From an uncultured Bacteroides sp. (GTDB lineage: Bacteria; Bacteroidota; Bacteroidia; Bacteroidales; Bacteroidaceae), in assembly GCA_947038155.1 (NCBI GenBank), contig CAMQVH010000009.1, forward strand, positions 1 through 64,000: 64,000 bases of DNA, written 5' to 3'. The position numbers and the translations under genes were made by a program. Every line of letters starts with the position of its first letter. Positions within the stretch are counted from its first letter, which is position 1. The notes under the pieces are model-generated. The model saw nothing but the letters and a program-made list of their open reading frames with translations. It made no database searches and was not told the origin of the DNA. This document shows positions 1 to 8,584 of this stretch, piece by piece.

Positions 1-102
1 CAAGAGCAAGAACGGTGGTCAGAGTGTTGACTAGTCCTACGAGAACTTGGTAAAAAACGCAAGTTTGTCGCTTTGACTGTTAAATATATGCTGAGAAAAT
101 CT

Positions 103-110
103 TATCTTTG
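103..110 (+). promoter_or_regulatory. Probable Bacteroides -7 box upstream of the sialidase
   Basis: TATCTTTG matches the Bacteroides primary sigma -7 consensus TAnnTTTG and lies about 30 bases before the sialidase ATG. No convincing -33 TTTG is seen at the usual spacing. The downstream leader, with CTAATACCCCCA before the start codon, closely resembles the one before the beta-mannosidase gene at 5918. Confidence 0.55.
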
Positions 111-140
111 CCTTCGTTAAACTAACTAATACCCCCATTT

Positions 141-1775
141 ATGAAAAGAAATCATTATTTACTTACCCTTGTTCTCTTGTTAGGGTGCTCTATCTTCGTG
201 AAAGCTTCAGACACCGTTTTTGTACATCAGACGCAAATTCCTATTTTAATTGAGCGGCAGGATAACGTATTGTTCTACTTTCGTTTAGATGCAAAAGAAA
301 GCCGGATGATGGATGAGATCGTTTTGGATTTTGGAAAGAGTGTCAATCTGTCGGATGTACAGGCTGTCAAACTCTATTATGGCGGTACGGAAGCTTTACA
401 AGATAGAGGAAAGAACAGATTTGCACCTGTTGACTATATATCCAGTCACCGTCCGGGGAATACATTGGCAGCAATACCGTCTTATTCGATAAAATGTGCG
501 GAAGTCTTGCGGCCTTCTGCAAAAGTTGTTTTGAAGAGTCATTATAAGTTGTTCCCGGGGATTAATTTCTTTTGGATCAGCTTGCAGATGAAGCCGGAGA
601 CTTCTCTATTCACGAAAATAAGTTCCGAACTTCAATCAGTGAAGATCGATGGTAAAGAAGCCATTTGTGAAGAACGGTCGCCGAAAGACATTATTCATCG
701 AATGGCAGTGGGTGTCCGCCATGCCGGTGATGACGGTTCGGCTTCTTTCCGTATTCCCGGATTGGTAACTTCAAATAAAGGAACGCTGCTTGGCGTATAT
801 GATGTTCGTTATAATAGCAGTGTCGATCTGCAGGAATATGTAGATGTCGGTTTGAGCCGGAGCACGGATGGTGGCAAAACATGGGAAAAGATGCGCCTTC
901 CTCTTTCGTTCGGCGAATATGATGGTTTGCCTGCTGCACAGAATGGGGTAGGGGACCCTTCTATTCTGGTAGATACCCAAACGAATACAATATGGGTTGT
1001 TGCCGCATGGACACACGGAATGGGTAATCAACGTGCCTGGTGGAGTTCTCATCCCGGAATGGATCTATATCAAACGGCACAACTGGTGATGGCAAAAAGT
1101 ACGGATGACGGTAAAACCTGGTCGAAACCGATTAATATAACCGAACAAGTAAAAGACCCTTCCTGGTATTTCTTGCTTCAGGGACCGGGACGGGGAATAA
1201 CAATGAGTGATGGAACTTTAGTATTTCCTACCCAGTTTATCGACTCTACCCGTGTGCCTAATGCCGGCATCATGTATAGTAAAGACCGCGGAAAAACATG
1301 GAAGATGCATAACATGGCACGTACCAATACAACCGAAGCGCAAGTAGTAGAAACAGAGCCCGGAGTGCTGATGCTGAATATGCGGGATAACCGTGGAGGA
1401 AGCCGTGCTGTGGCAATTACAAAAGATCTGGGCAAGACATGGACAGAACATCCTTCCTCTCGGAAGGCCTTGCAGGAACCTGTATGTATGGCTAGTTTGA
1501 TTCATGTGGAAGCTAAAGATAATATACTTGATAAAGATATCCTTTTGTTCTCGAATCCGAATACGACCAGAGGACGCAATCATATAACTATTAAAGCCAG
1601 CCTGGACGGCGGACTGACCTGGCTTCCCGAACATCAGTTAATGCTGGATGAAGGAGAAGGCTGGGGATATAGCTGTCTGACAATGATTGATCGGGAAACG
1701 ATTGGCATCTTGTATGAGAGTAGTGCAGCCCACATGACATTTCAAGCAGTAAAACTGAAAGATTTGATTCGATGA
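141..1775 (+). CDS. nanH: Exo-alpha-sialidase (GH33)
   Basis: The product releases terminal sialic acid from host glycoconjugates in the periplasm or at the outer membrane. The 544-residue protein starts with a signal sequence that includes Leu-Leu-Gly-Cys16, a possible lipobox, so it may be a lipoprotein. Residues about 25-180 form a beta-sandwich of the type found N-terminal to Bacteroides sialidases. The catalytic six-bladed propeller follows: FRIP at 203-206 supplies the first arginine of the sialate-binding triad. Five Asp-boxes (S-x-D-x-G-x-T-W) lie near 241, 320, 380, 427 and 487. Tyr510 in GWGYSCL is the expected nucleophile. It is the first gene of a run of seven exo-acting enzymes, and its stop overlaps the next start by four bases (ATGA), which indicates coupled translation. 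From memory it corresponds to BTSA (BT_0455). Confidence 0.95.
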   Translation: MKRNHYLLTLVLLLGCSIFVKASDTVFVHQTQIPILIERQDNVLFYFRLDAKESRMMDEIVLDFGKSVNLSDVQAVKLYYGGTEALQDRGKNRFAPVDYISSHRPGNTLAAIPSYSIKCAEVLRPSAKVVLKSHYKLFPGINFFWISLQMKPETSLFTKISSELQSVKIDGKEAICEERSPKDIIHRMAVGVRHAGDDGSASFRIPGLVTSNKGTLLGVYDVRYNSSVDLQEYVDVGLSRSTDGGKTWEKMRLPLSFGEYDGLPAAQNGVGDPSILVDTQTNTIWVVAAWTHGMGNQRAWWSSHPGMDLYQTAQLVMAKSTDDGKTWSKPINITEQVKDPSWYFLLQGPGRGITMSDGTLVFPTQFIDSTRVPNAGIMYSKDRGKTWKMHNMARTNTTEAQVVETEPGVLMLNMRDNRGGSRAVAITKDLGKTWTEHPSSRKALQEPVCMASLIHVEAKDNILDKDILLFSNPNTTRGRNHITIKASLDGGLTWLPEHQLMLDEGEGWGYSCLTMIDRETIGILYESSAAHMTFQAVKLKDLIR

Positions 1776-3784
1776 AAAGTCTTCGAATCTTTTTGGGGAT
1801 TGCATTTTTATTCCATACCTTATATATATTGGGAGCAGGTCATTTGCATCTGCTTCCCCAACCTCAGCAATGTGTGCTTGCAAAAGGATATTTTGTCGTG
1901 GGTAAAATGCAGCTTTCCACTCCTGTGCTTTCGCAGGAATGGAAGCGTTTTGTGACGGAGATGGGAGGCACTCTGACTGATCAGTCGGCATCCTCTATCA
2001 ATATAAAGTTGGTTGACGCGATTGACAATGTACCTGTCAATCAGGAAGAGGCTTATCGTCTGATTATTACTCCAAAGGCAATTACTGTGGAGGCTGTAGC
2101 AGAGCGTGGAGTATATTGGGCGATGCAGACGCTATATCAACTAAAAGAAGAAAAGGGAAAGAAAATCCGACTGAAATGTGGTACTATCACTGATTGGCCG
2201 GCTTTCCGGATTCGGGGTTTCATGCAGGATGTAGGGCGTAGCTACTTGTCTTTGGAGGAGTTGAAACGTGAGATAGCTATATTATCCCGATTTAAAATCA
2301 ATACTTTTCATTGGCACTTGACGGAAAATCAGGCATGGCGTCTGGAAAGTAAAATCTTTCCGATGTTGAATGATAGTGCGAATATGACTCGTATGGCGGG
2401 TAAATATTACACGCTGGAGGAAGCGAGAGAGTTGACCGAGTTCTGTAAAGCTCATCAGGTACTGTTGATTCCGGAGATTGATATGCCCGGACATAGTGCG
2501 GCATTTATCCGTACTTTCCGTCATGATATGCAAAGTCCGGAAGGAATGAAGATCCTGAAACTCCTGCTGGATGAGATTTGTGAAACGTTTGATGTTCCAT
2601 ATCTCCATATTGGAACAGACGAAGTGCATTTTACTAATCCGCAGTTTGTGCCCGAAATGGTGGCTTATATCCGTGACAAAGGGAAAAAAGTGATTTCCTG
2701 GAATCCCGGATGGAAGTATAAGACGGGTGAGATCGACATGATGCAACTTTGGAGCTATCGTGGCAAAGCCCAACAAGGTATTCCCGCTATTGACTCCCGT
2801 TTCCATTATTTGAATCATTTTGATACGTTCGGCGATATAATTGCTCTATATAATAGTCGGATTTATAATGCGGATATGGGAAGTGATGATCTTGCCGGAG
2901 TCATTATGGGTATCTGGAATGATCGTTTAATCGACAAAGAGTGGAATATGGTTCTGGAAAATAACTTTTACCCGAATATGCTGGCTATCGCAGAGCGTTC
3001 ATGGCGGGGAGGAGGAACTGAATATTTTGATAAGCAAGGAACAATTCTTCCTGTAGATGAAAACTCTGAGGTTTTTCGTAATTTTGAGGACTTCGAAAGT
3101 CGTATGTTATGGTATAAAGAGCATCTGTTTAAAGGGTATCCATTTGCCTATGTCAAACAGACTCATGTAAAATGGAACATTACAGATGCTTTTCCGAATG
3201 AGGGGGATCTGACTAAAGTTTTTCCACCGGAAGAAGAGCTGAAAGATTCATATACCTATGAAGGGAAGCAATATGGAGTGCGTCCTGCCATAGGAGCCGG
3301 TATCTATCTCCGGCACGTATGGGGGAAAATTGTGCCGGCTTTTTATAAAGACCCGCAGGAGAATCATACTGCTTATGCCTACACGTATGTCTATTCTTCT
3401 AAAGCACAGGAAGTCGGCTTATGGGCTGAATTTCAAAATTATGGACGTTCTGAGAATGACCTGCCGCCATTACCGGGAAAGTGGGATTATAAAGAAAGCC
3501 GTATTTGGATTAATGATCAGGAAATACTGCCTCCGGTATGGTCTGCTACTCATCGCGTGAAAAGTTTGGAAACAGCCTTAGGTAATGAAAATTGTGTGGC
3601 ACGTCTGCCACTACGGGTTCATTTGCATAAAGGCTGGAATAAGGTATTGCTGAAACTGCCTGTCGGCAAATTCTCAACGAATGAAGTACGATTGGTTAAA
3701 TGGATGTTTACCGCAGTATTTGTTACTCCTGACGGCGATAAGGCCGTAGAAGGGCTGATCTATTCTCCGGAAAAGAAAATGTAA
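1772..3784 (+). CDS. Divergent GH20 beta-N-acetylhexosaminidase
   Basis: A 670-residue secreted protein with an N-terminal signal peptide, a GH20b-like domain (about 25-140) and a GH20 TIM barrel (about 145-420). It probably removes beta-linked GlcNAc or GalNAc once sialic acid and galactose are gone. The catalytic Asp-Glu pair is D283-E284, in the context IGTDEVHF rather than the usual GGDE. The other hallmark segment reads HWHLTENQAWRLE where most members have HLTDDQGWR, and the later GWDE motif is replaced by SWNPGW. About 200 C-terminal residues form an unassigned beta-rich region. The fold and DE pair are clear, but these changes suggest a subgroup with altered substrate range. It is translationally coupled to the sialidase by a four-base overlap and precedes the esterase by 11 bases. 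Confidence 0.85.
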   Translation: MKSLRIFLGIAFLFHTLYILGAGHLHLLPQPQQCVLAKGYFVVGKMQLSTPVLSQEWKRFVTEMGGTLTDQSASSINIKLVDAIDNVPVNQEEAYRLIITPKAITVEAVAERGVYWAMQTLYQLKEEKGKKIRLKCGTITDWPAFRIRGFMQDVGRSYLSLEELKREIAILSRFKINTFHWHLTENQAWRLESKIFPMLNDSANMTRMAGKYYTLEEARELTEFCKAHQVLLIPEIDMPGHSAAFIRTFRHDMQSPEGMKILKLLLDEICETFDVPYLHIGTDEVHFTNPQFVPEMVAYIRDKGKKVISWNPGWKYKTGEIDMMQLWSYRGKAQQGIPAIDSRFHYLNHFDTFGDIIALYNSRIYNADMGSDDLAGVIMGIWNDRLIDKEWNMVLENNFYPNMLAIAERSWRGGGTEYFDKQGTILPVDENSEVFRNFEDFESRMLWYKEHLFKGYPFAYVKQTHVKWNITDAFPNEGDLTKVFPPEEELKDSYTYEGKQYGVRPAIGAGIYLRHVWGKIVPAFYKDPQENHTAYAYTYVYSSKAQEVGLWAEFQNYGRSENDLPPLPGKWDYKESRIWINDQEILPPVWSATHRVKSLETALGNENCVARLPLRVHLHKGWNKVLLKLPVGKFSTNEVRLVKWMFTAVFVTPDGDKAVEGLIYSPEKKM

Positions 3785-3795
3785 TTGACTCTTAT

Positions 3796-5874
3796 ATGAT
3801 GAAAAATGTATTATTGATTGTTGTTGCCATCTTGTTTGTTACAGCAGCGAGTGCACAGGAAAATCGTATTAAAGTTGCCTGCATCGGGAATAGTATCACC
3901 TATGGTTATGGATTGCCCGACCGGACTACACAATCGTATCCGGCGCAATTACAGAAGATGTTGGGAGAGTCTTATCAAGTCGAAAACTTCGGCAAATCGG
4001 GTGCTACCTTGTTGAATAAAGGGCACCGGCCTTACATGCAGCAAGATGAGTATCGCAGAGCGATCGACTTTGGCGGAGATATTGTGGTTATTCATTTAGG
4101 CATCAATGATACAGATCCCCGTGATTGGCCCGATTATCGTGATTCCTTTGTGAAAGATTACATTGAATTGATCGATTCTTTTCGGGCGGCTAATTCTAAA
4201 GTCCGGATTATGATTGCCAGACTTACACCTATTGCCGATCGGCATCCTCGTTTCCTGTCAGGGACACGTGACTGGCATGGAGAAATACAATTGGCTATTG
4301 AGAATGTGGCACGCTATACCGGAGTACAGTTGATCGACTTTCATGAGCCGTTGTATCCATACCCTTTCATATTGACGGACGCCGTACACCCTGATTCCGA
4401 AGGAGCGTTTATTATGGCTCAGACCGTATATTCCGCCATTACCGGAGATTATGGCGGACTGAAAATGTCGTTGCTTTATACAGATAATATGGTATTGCAA
4501 CGGGATGTTCCGCTGACGGTTCAAGGAATTGCCAATGCCGGGGACCGGGTAACTGTAAGCATAGCCGACCGGCAAATGAAAACAAAAGCAGGTCTGAATG
4601 GAAAATGGTCGGTAACGTTGCCTCCTTTAAAGGCGGGTGGTCCTTATACCTTAAAGATCTCAACGGATGAGACAGACCTTCAATATCAAAATGTGTTAGC
4701 GGGTGAAGTCTGGCTTTGTTCCGGTCAGTCAAATATGGAGTTTATGCTGAAACAGGCTTCGACTGCCCGAGACGATATTCCACGTGCCGCAGATCAGCAA
4801 CTTCGTTTGTATGATATGAAAGCACGTTGGCGCACAAATGCCGTCGAATGGGAGGCGTCCGTACTTGACTCGTTGAATCATCTCCAATATTATAAGGATA
4901 CGGAATGGAAAAATTGTACTCCGGCGACAGCTTCTGATTTCTCGGCAATTGCATACTATTTTGGTAAGATGCTAAGAGATAGTCTGAATGTTCCGGTTGG
5001 ATTGATTTGCAATGCCATTGGAGGATCACCTACAGAAGCCTGGGTAGATAGAGCTAGTTTGGAATATCAGTTTCCCGCCATTTTAAAAGACTGGACTAAA
5101 AATGATTTTATTCAGGAATGGGTGCGCGGACGGGCTGCTTTGAATATAAAAAAGTCAGCAAATAGCCAGCAGAGGCATCCGTATGAGCCTTGTTATTTAT
5201 ATGAGTCGGGGATTCGGCCTTTGGAACAGTATCCGATACGAGGAGTAATCTGGTATCAGGGAGAATCGAATGCGCATAATTGGGAAGCCCATGAAAAATT
5301 ATTTAAACTGCTCGTGAATAGTTGGCGAAAGAATTGGAATGATGCCTGCCTGCCTTTTTATTATGTACAATTATCCAGTTTGAATCGCCCTTCTTGGCCT
5401 TGGTTCCGTGATAGTCAGCGTAGAATGTTGAATGAAATTTCTCATATCGGAATGGCTGTATCCAGCGATCATGGTGATTCTCTGGATGTGCATCCTACCT
5501 GTAAGAAACCCGTGGGAGAGCGTTTGGCGCGATGGGCTTTGAATAAAACGTATCAGAAAAATGTCATTCCTTCTGGTCCTTTATTTCGTGGTGCAAACGT
5601 TCGCGGTGGGAAAGTCTTTTTGTCTTTTGATTATGGAAAAGGGATGCGGAGCTCGGACGGAAAGCCCTTACAATGCTTTGAAGTAGCGGAATATGATGGT
5701 ATCTATTATCCGGCAACGGCTGAGGTTGTAGGAGAACAGGTGAAGGTATATAGTAAAGAAGTGCAAAATCCCCGCTATGTACGATATGGCTGGCAACCTT
5801 TTACGCGGGCTAATCTGATCAATCGGGAAGGACTGCCTGCTTCGACATTTCGTGCCGAATTTTCGATGAAATGA
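3796..5874 (+). CDS. Two-domain sialate O-acetylesterase
   Basis: The 692-residue secreted protein (signal peptide ending near AASAQ) combines two esterase domains. Residues about 24-215 are an SGNH/GDSL hydrolase: Ser33 in GNSITYG, the block GKSGATL, LGINDTD, and D195/H198 in DAVHPD. Residues about 300-600 are a SASA-type sialate acetylesterase domain: Ser312 in CSGQSNMEF, GGSPTEAW, WYQGESNA, and D564/H566 in HGDSLDVHP. Both catalytic sets look intact. The family removes O-acetyl groups from sialic acids, which otherwise block sialidases; the position between the sialidase and the glycosidases fits that job. It follows the GH20 gene by 11 bases, apparently in one transcript. The next gene has its own promoter-like box. 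Confidence 0.9.
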   Translation: MMKNVLLIVVAILFVTAASAQENRIKVACIGNSITYGYGLPDRTTQSYPAQLQKMLGESYQVENFGKSGATLLNKGHRPYMQQDEYRRAIDFGGDIVVIHLGINDTDPRDWPDYRDSFVKDYIELIDSFRAANSKVRIMIARLTPIADRHPRFLSGTRDWHGEIQLAIENVARYTGVQLIDFHEPLYPYPFILTDAVHPDSEGAFIMAQTVYSAITGDYGGLKMSLLYTDNMVLQRDVPLTVQGIANAGDRVTVSIADRQMKTKAGLNGKWSVTLPPLKAGGPYTLKISTDETDLQYQNVLAGEVWLCSGQSNMEFMLKQASTARDDIPRAADQQLRLYDMKARWRTNAVEWEASVLDSLNHLQYYKDTEWKNCTPATASDFSAIAYYFGKMLRDSLNVPVGLICNAIGGSPTEAWVDRASLEYQFPAILKDWTKNDFIQEWVRGRAALNIKKSANSQQRHPYEPCYLYESGIRPLEQYPIRGVIWYQGESNAHNWEAHEKLFKLLVNSWRKNWNDACLPFYYVQLSSLNRPSWPWFRDSQRRMLNEISHIGMAVSSDHGDSLDVHPTCKKPVGERLARWALNKTYQKNVIPSGPLFRGANVRGGKVFLSFDYGKGMRSSDGKPLQCFEVAEYDGIYYPATAEVVGEQVKVYSKEVQNPRYVRYGWQPFTRANLINREGLPASTFRAEFSMK

Positions 5875-5917
5875 GATATTTTGTGGCTTCAATAGGAAAT
5901 ATTTAACAAAAAAGCAA

Positions 5918-5925
5918 TATCTTTA
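5918..5925 (+). promoter_or_regulatory. Possible internal promoter before the beta-mannosidase
   Basis: TATCTTTA is a one-base variant of TAnnTTTG. It is followed by CTAATGCCCCCA just before the ATG at 5952, almost the same leader as before the sialidase. It would let the downstream glycosidases be transcribed from a second start. Confidence 0.4.
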
Positions 5926-5951
5926 CTCCGTTAATATCTAATGCCCCCACT

Positions 5952-8546
5952 ATGATCTTAAATTTGACAGGAAAGATAGCCCCGATAGCATGTGGATTGC
6001 TATGTTGCTGTAGTATGGTTTATGCTCAAGGTAATGACACTTCGGAAGTCATGCTACTGGATACCGGTTGGGAATTTTCTCAATCAGGGACTGAAAAGTG
6101 GATGCCAGCCACAGTTCCTGGTACGGTTCATCAGGACCTGATCAGTCATGAATTACTGCCGAATCCTTTTTATGGGATGAATGAAAAGAAAATTCAATGG
6201 GTGGAGAATGAGGACTGGGAATATAGAACCTCCTTTATAGTCTCCGAAGAGCAATTGAATCGTGACGGAATCCAACTTATTTTTGAAGGTCTTGATACCT
6301 ATGCAGACGTATATCTCAACGGCTCATTATTGCTGAAGGCTGATAATATGTTTGTGGGATATACACTTCCTGTAAAATCAGTGTTGCGGAAGGGCGAGAA
6401 TCACTTATATATTTATTTCCATTCACCTATCCGGCAAACGTTGCCGCAATATGCTTCCAATGGCTTTAATTATCCAGCGGATAACGATCATCACGAGAAA
6501 CATCTTAGTGTGTTCAGCCGTAAGGCTCCGTATAGTTACGGTTGGGACTGGGGCATCCGAATGGTGACAAGTGGTGTTTGGCGCCCGGTTACTCTTCGTT
6601 TTTACGACATAGCTACCATATCCGACTACCATGTCAGACAATTATCGCTGACAGATGAAAACGCTCGTCTGTCTAATGAACTGATTGTTAATCAGATTGT
6701 TCCTCAGAAAACTCCGGCTGAAGTAAGGGTCAATGTATCGTTGAATGGAACTACCATTACAGAAGTAAAACAGCAGGTGACACTGCAACCCGGGATAAAT
6801 CATATCACTCTTCCTACTGAAGTGACGAATCCTGTACGATGGATGCCTAATGGTTGGGGAACTCCGACTCTGTATGATTTCTCGGCTCAGATAGTTTGTG
6901 GAAATCGGATTGTTGCGGAACAATCTCATCGGATTGGTTTACGAACGATTCGTGTGGTAAATGAAAAAGATAAGGACGGAGAATCTTTTTATTTTGAAGT
7001 CAATGGCATACCGATGTTTGCCAAAGGAGCTAATTATATTCCTCAGGATGCACTGTTGCCTAATGTTACTACGGAACGCTATCAGACTTTGTTCCGTGAC
7101 ATGAAGGAAGCCAATATGAATATGGTTCGTATATGGGGTGGCGGGACATATGAGAATAATCTTTTCTATGACCTTGCCGATGAGAACGGGATACTTGTCT
7201 GGCAGGATTTTATGTTTGCGTGTACCCCTTATCCATCCGATCCTACTTTCCTGAAACGGGTAGAGGCGGAGGCTGTTTACAATATTCGTCGTCTTCGGAA
7301 TCATGCCTCTTTGGCGATGTGGTGTGGTAATAATGAAATACTGGAAGCTCTGAAATATTGGGGCTTTGAGAAGAAATTTACTCCGGAGGTTTATCAAGGA
7401 TTAATGCATGGTTATGATAAACTGTTCCGTGAGCTGTTGCCTTCAATGGTTAAAGAATTTGATTCGGATCGTTTTTATGTGCACAGTTCGCCCTATCTCG
7501 CTAACTGGGGGCGTCCGGAATCATGGGGGATAGGAGACAGTCATAATTGGGGAGTCTGGTACGGAAAGAAGCCATTTGAGTCTTTAGATACCGATTTGCC
7601 GCGTTTTATGAGTGAATTTGGTTTCCAGTCATTTCCGGAAATGAAAACCATTGCTGCTTTTGCTGCTCCTGAAGATTATCAGATTGAGTCTGAAGTGATG
7701 AATGCGCATCAGAAGAGTAGTATTGGCAATTCGTTGATCCGTACTTATATGGAACGTGATTATATCATTCCCGAAAGTTTCGAGGATTTTGTGTATGTCG
7801 GATTAGTCTTGCAAGGACAGGGGATGCGGCATGGACTGGAAGCTCACAGACGCAATCGTCCTTATTGTATGGGGACATTGTATTGGCAGTTGAACGACAG
7901 TTGGCCGGTGGTATCCTGGTCAAGTATTGATTATTATGGTAATTGGAAGGCATTACATTATCAGGCAAAGCGTGCTTTTGCACCGATCTTGATCAATCCT
8001 ATACAGCAGAATGACAGTTTGAGTGTTTTTCTAATTTCAGACCGGCTTGATACAATGGAGCAAATGACATTGGAAATGAAAGTCGTGGATTTTGATGGAA
8101 AAACGCTGGGTAAGAAGATACAAGTACATTCGTTGGAAGCTCCGGCAAATACTTCAAAATGTGTTTATCGTGCAAAACTGGATGGCTGGCTGACTCCCGA
8201 AGACTGCCGACGCAGCTTCTTGAAATTGATACTCAAAGATAAATCGGGACATCAGGTGGCTGAAAGCGTCCATTTTTTCAGAAAGACGAAAGATTTGCAA
8301 CTTCCTCCGGCAGCAGTATCCTATCAAATGAAGCAGACGGATGGTAAATGTGAATTGACTCTCTTTTCATCAATGTTGGCAAAAGATCTTTTTATTGAGA
8401 CTCCATTGCAGGGAGCCCGTTACAGTGACAACTTCTTTGATCTCTTACCCGGAGAACGTAAGAAAGTAATTATTACTTCTCCCCGGATAAAGAAGGGAGA
8501 AGAATTACCTGTCAATATCAAGCATATTCGAGAAACCTATAAATAA
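5952..8546 (+). CDS. Beta-mannosidase (GH2)
   Basis: An 864-residue secreted exo-enzyme (signal peptide ending SMVYAQ) that cleaves terminal beta-1,4-linked mannose, such as the Man-beta-GlcNAc bond at the base of N-glycans. Domain order is that of GH2: sugar-binding jelly roll (about 30-215), immunoglobulin-like domain, TIM barrel (about 330-660) and C-terminal beta domains. The acid/base is Glu462 in WCGNNEILEA and the nucleophile is Glu555 in FMSEFGFQSFP. These numbers agree with those I recall for BtMan2A of B. thetaiotaomicron (BT_0458), whose structure is known. It lies between the O-acetylesterase and two GH20 genes, which suggests that the cluster can process the N-glycan core as well as the antennae. 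Confidence 0.95.
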   Translation: MILNLTGKIAPIACGLLCCCSMVYAQGNDTSEVMLLDTGWEFSQSGTEKWMPATVPGTVHQDLISHELLPNPFYGMNEKKIQWVENEDWEYRTSFIVSEEQLNRDGIQLIFEGLDTYADVYLNGSLLLKADNMFVGYTLPVKSVLRKGENHLYIYFHSPIRQTLPQYASNGFNYPADNDHHEKHLSVFSRKAPYSYGWDWGIRMVTSGVWRPVTLRFYDIATISDYHVRQLSLTDENARLSNELIVNQIVPQKTPAEVRVNVSLNGTTITEVKQQVTLQPGINHITLPTEVTNPVRWMPNGWGTPTLYDFSAQIVCGNRIVAEQSHRIGLRTIRVVNEKDKDGESFYFEVNGIPMFAKGANYIPQDALLPNVTTERYQTLFRDMKEANMNMVRIWGGGTYENNLFYDLADENGILVWQDFMFACTPYPSDPTFLKRVEAEAVYNIRRLRNHASLAMWCGNNEILEALKYWGFEKKFTPEVYQGLMHGYDKLFRELLPSMVKEFDSDRFYVHSSPYLANWGRPESWGIGDSHNWGVWYGKKPFESLDTDLPRFMSEFGFQSFPEMKTIAAFAAPEDYQIESEVMNAHQKSSIGNSLIRTYMERDYIIPESFEDFVYVGLVLQGQGMRHGLEAHRRNRPYCMGTLYWQLNDSWPVVSWSSIDYYGNWKALHYQAKRAFAPILINPIQQNDSLSVFLISDRLDTMEQMTLEMKVVDFDGKTLGKKIQVHSLEAPANTSKCVYRAKLDGWLTPEDCRRSFLKLILKDKSGHQVAESVHFFRKTKDLQLPPAAVSYQMKQTDGKCELTLFSSMLAKDLFIETPLQGARYSDNFFDLLPGERKKVIITSPRIKKGEELPVNIKHIRETYK

Positions 8547-8584
8547 AACTAATTTATTAACTACTAACACCTAATTTTTATTTT

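Noticed and set aside
1..51. Possible 3' end of an upstream gene: one frame ends KSKNGGQSVD with a stop at 32-34
   Set aside because: All three frames hit a stop within 51 bases and nothing is long enough to identify the protein, so it is not annotated.
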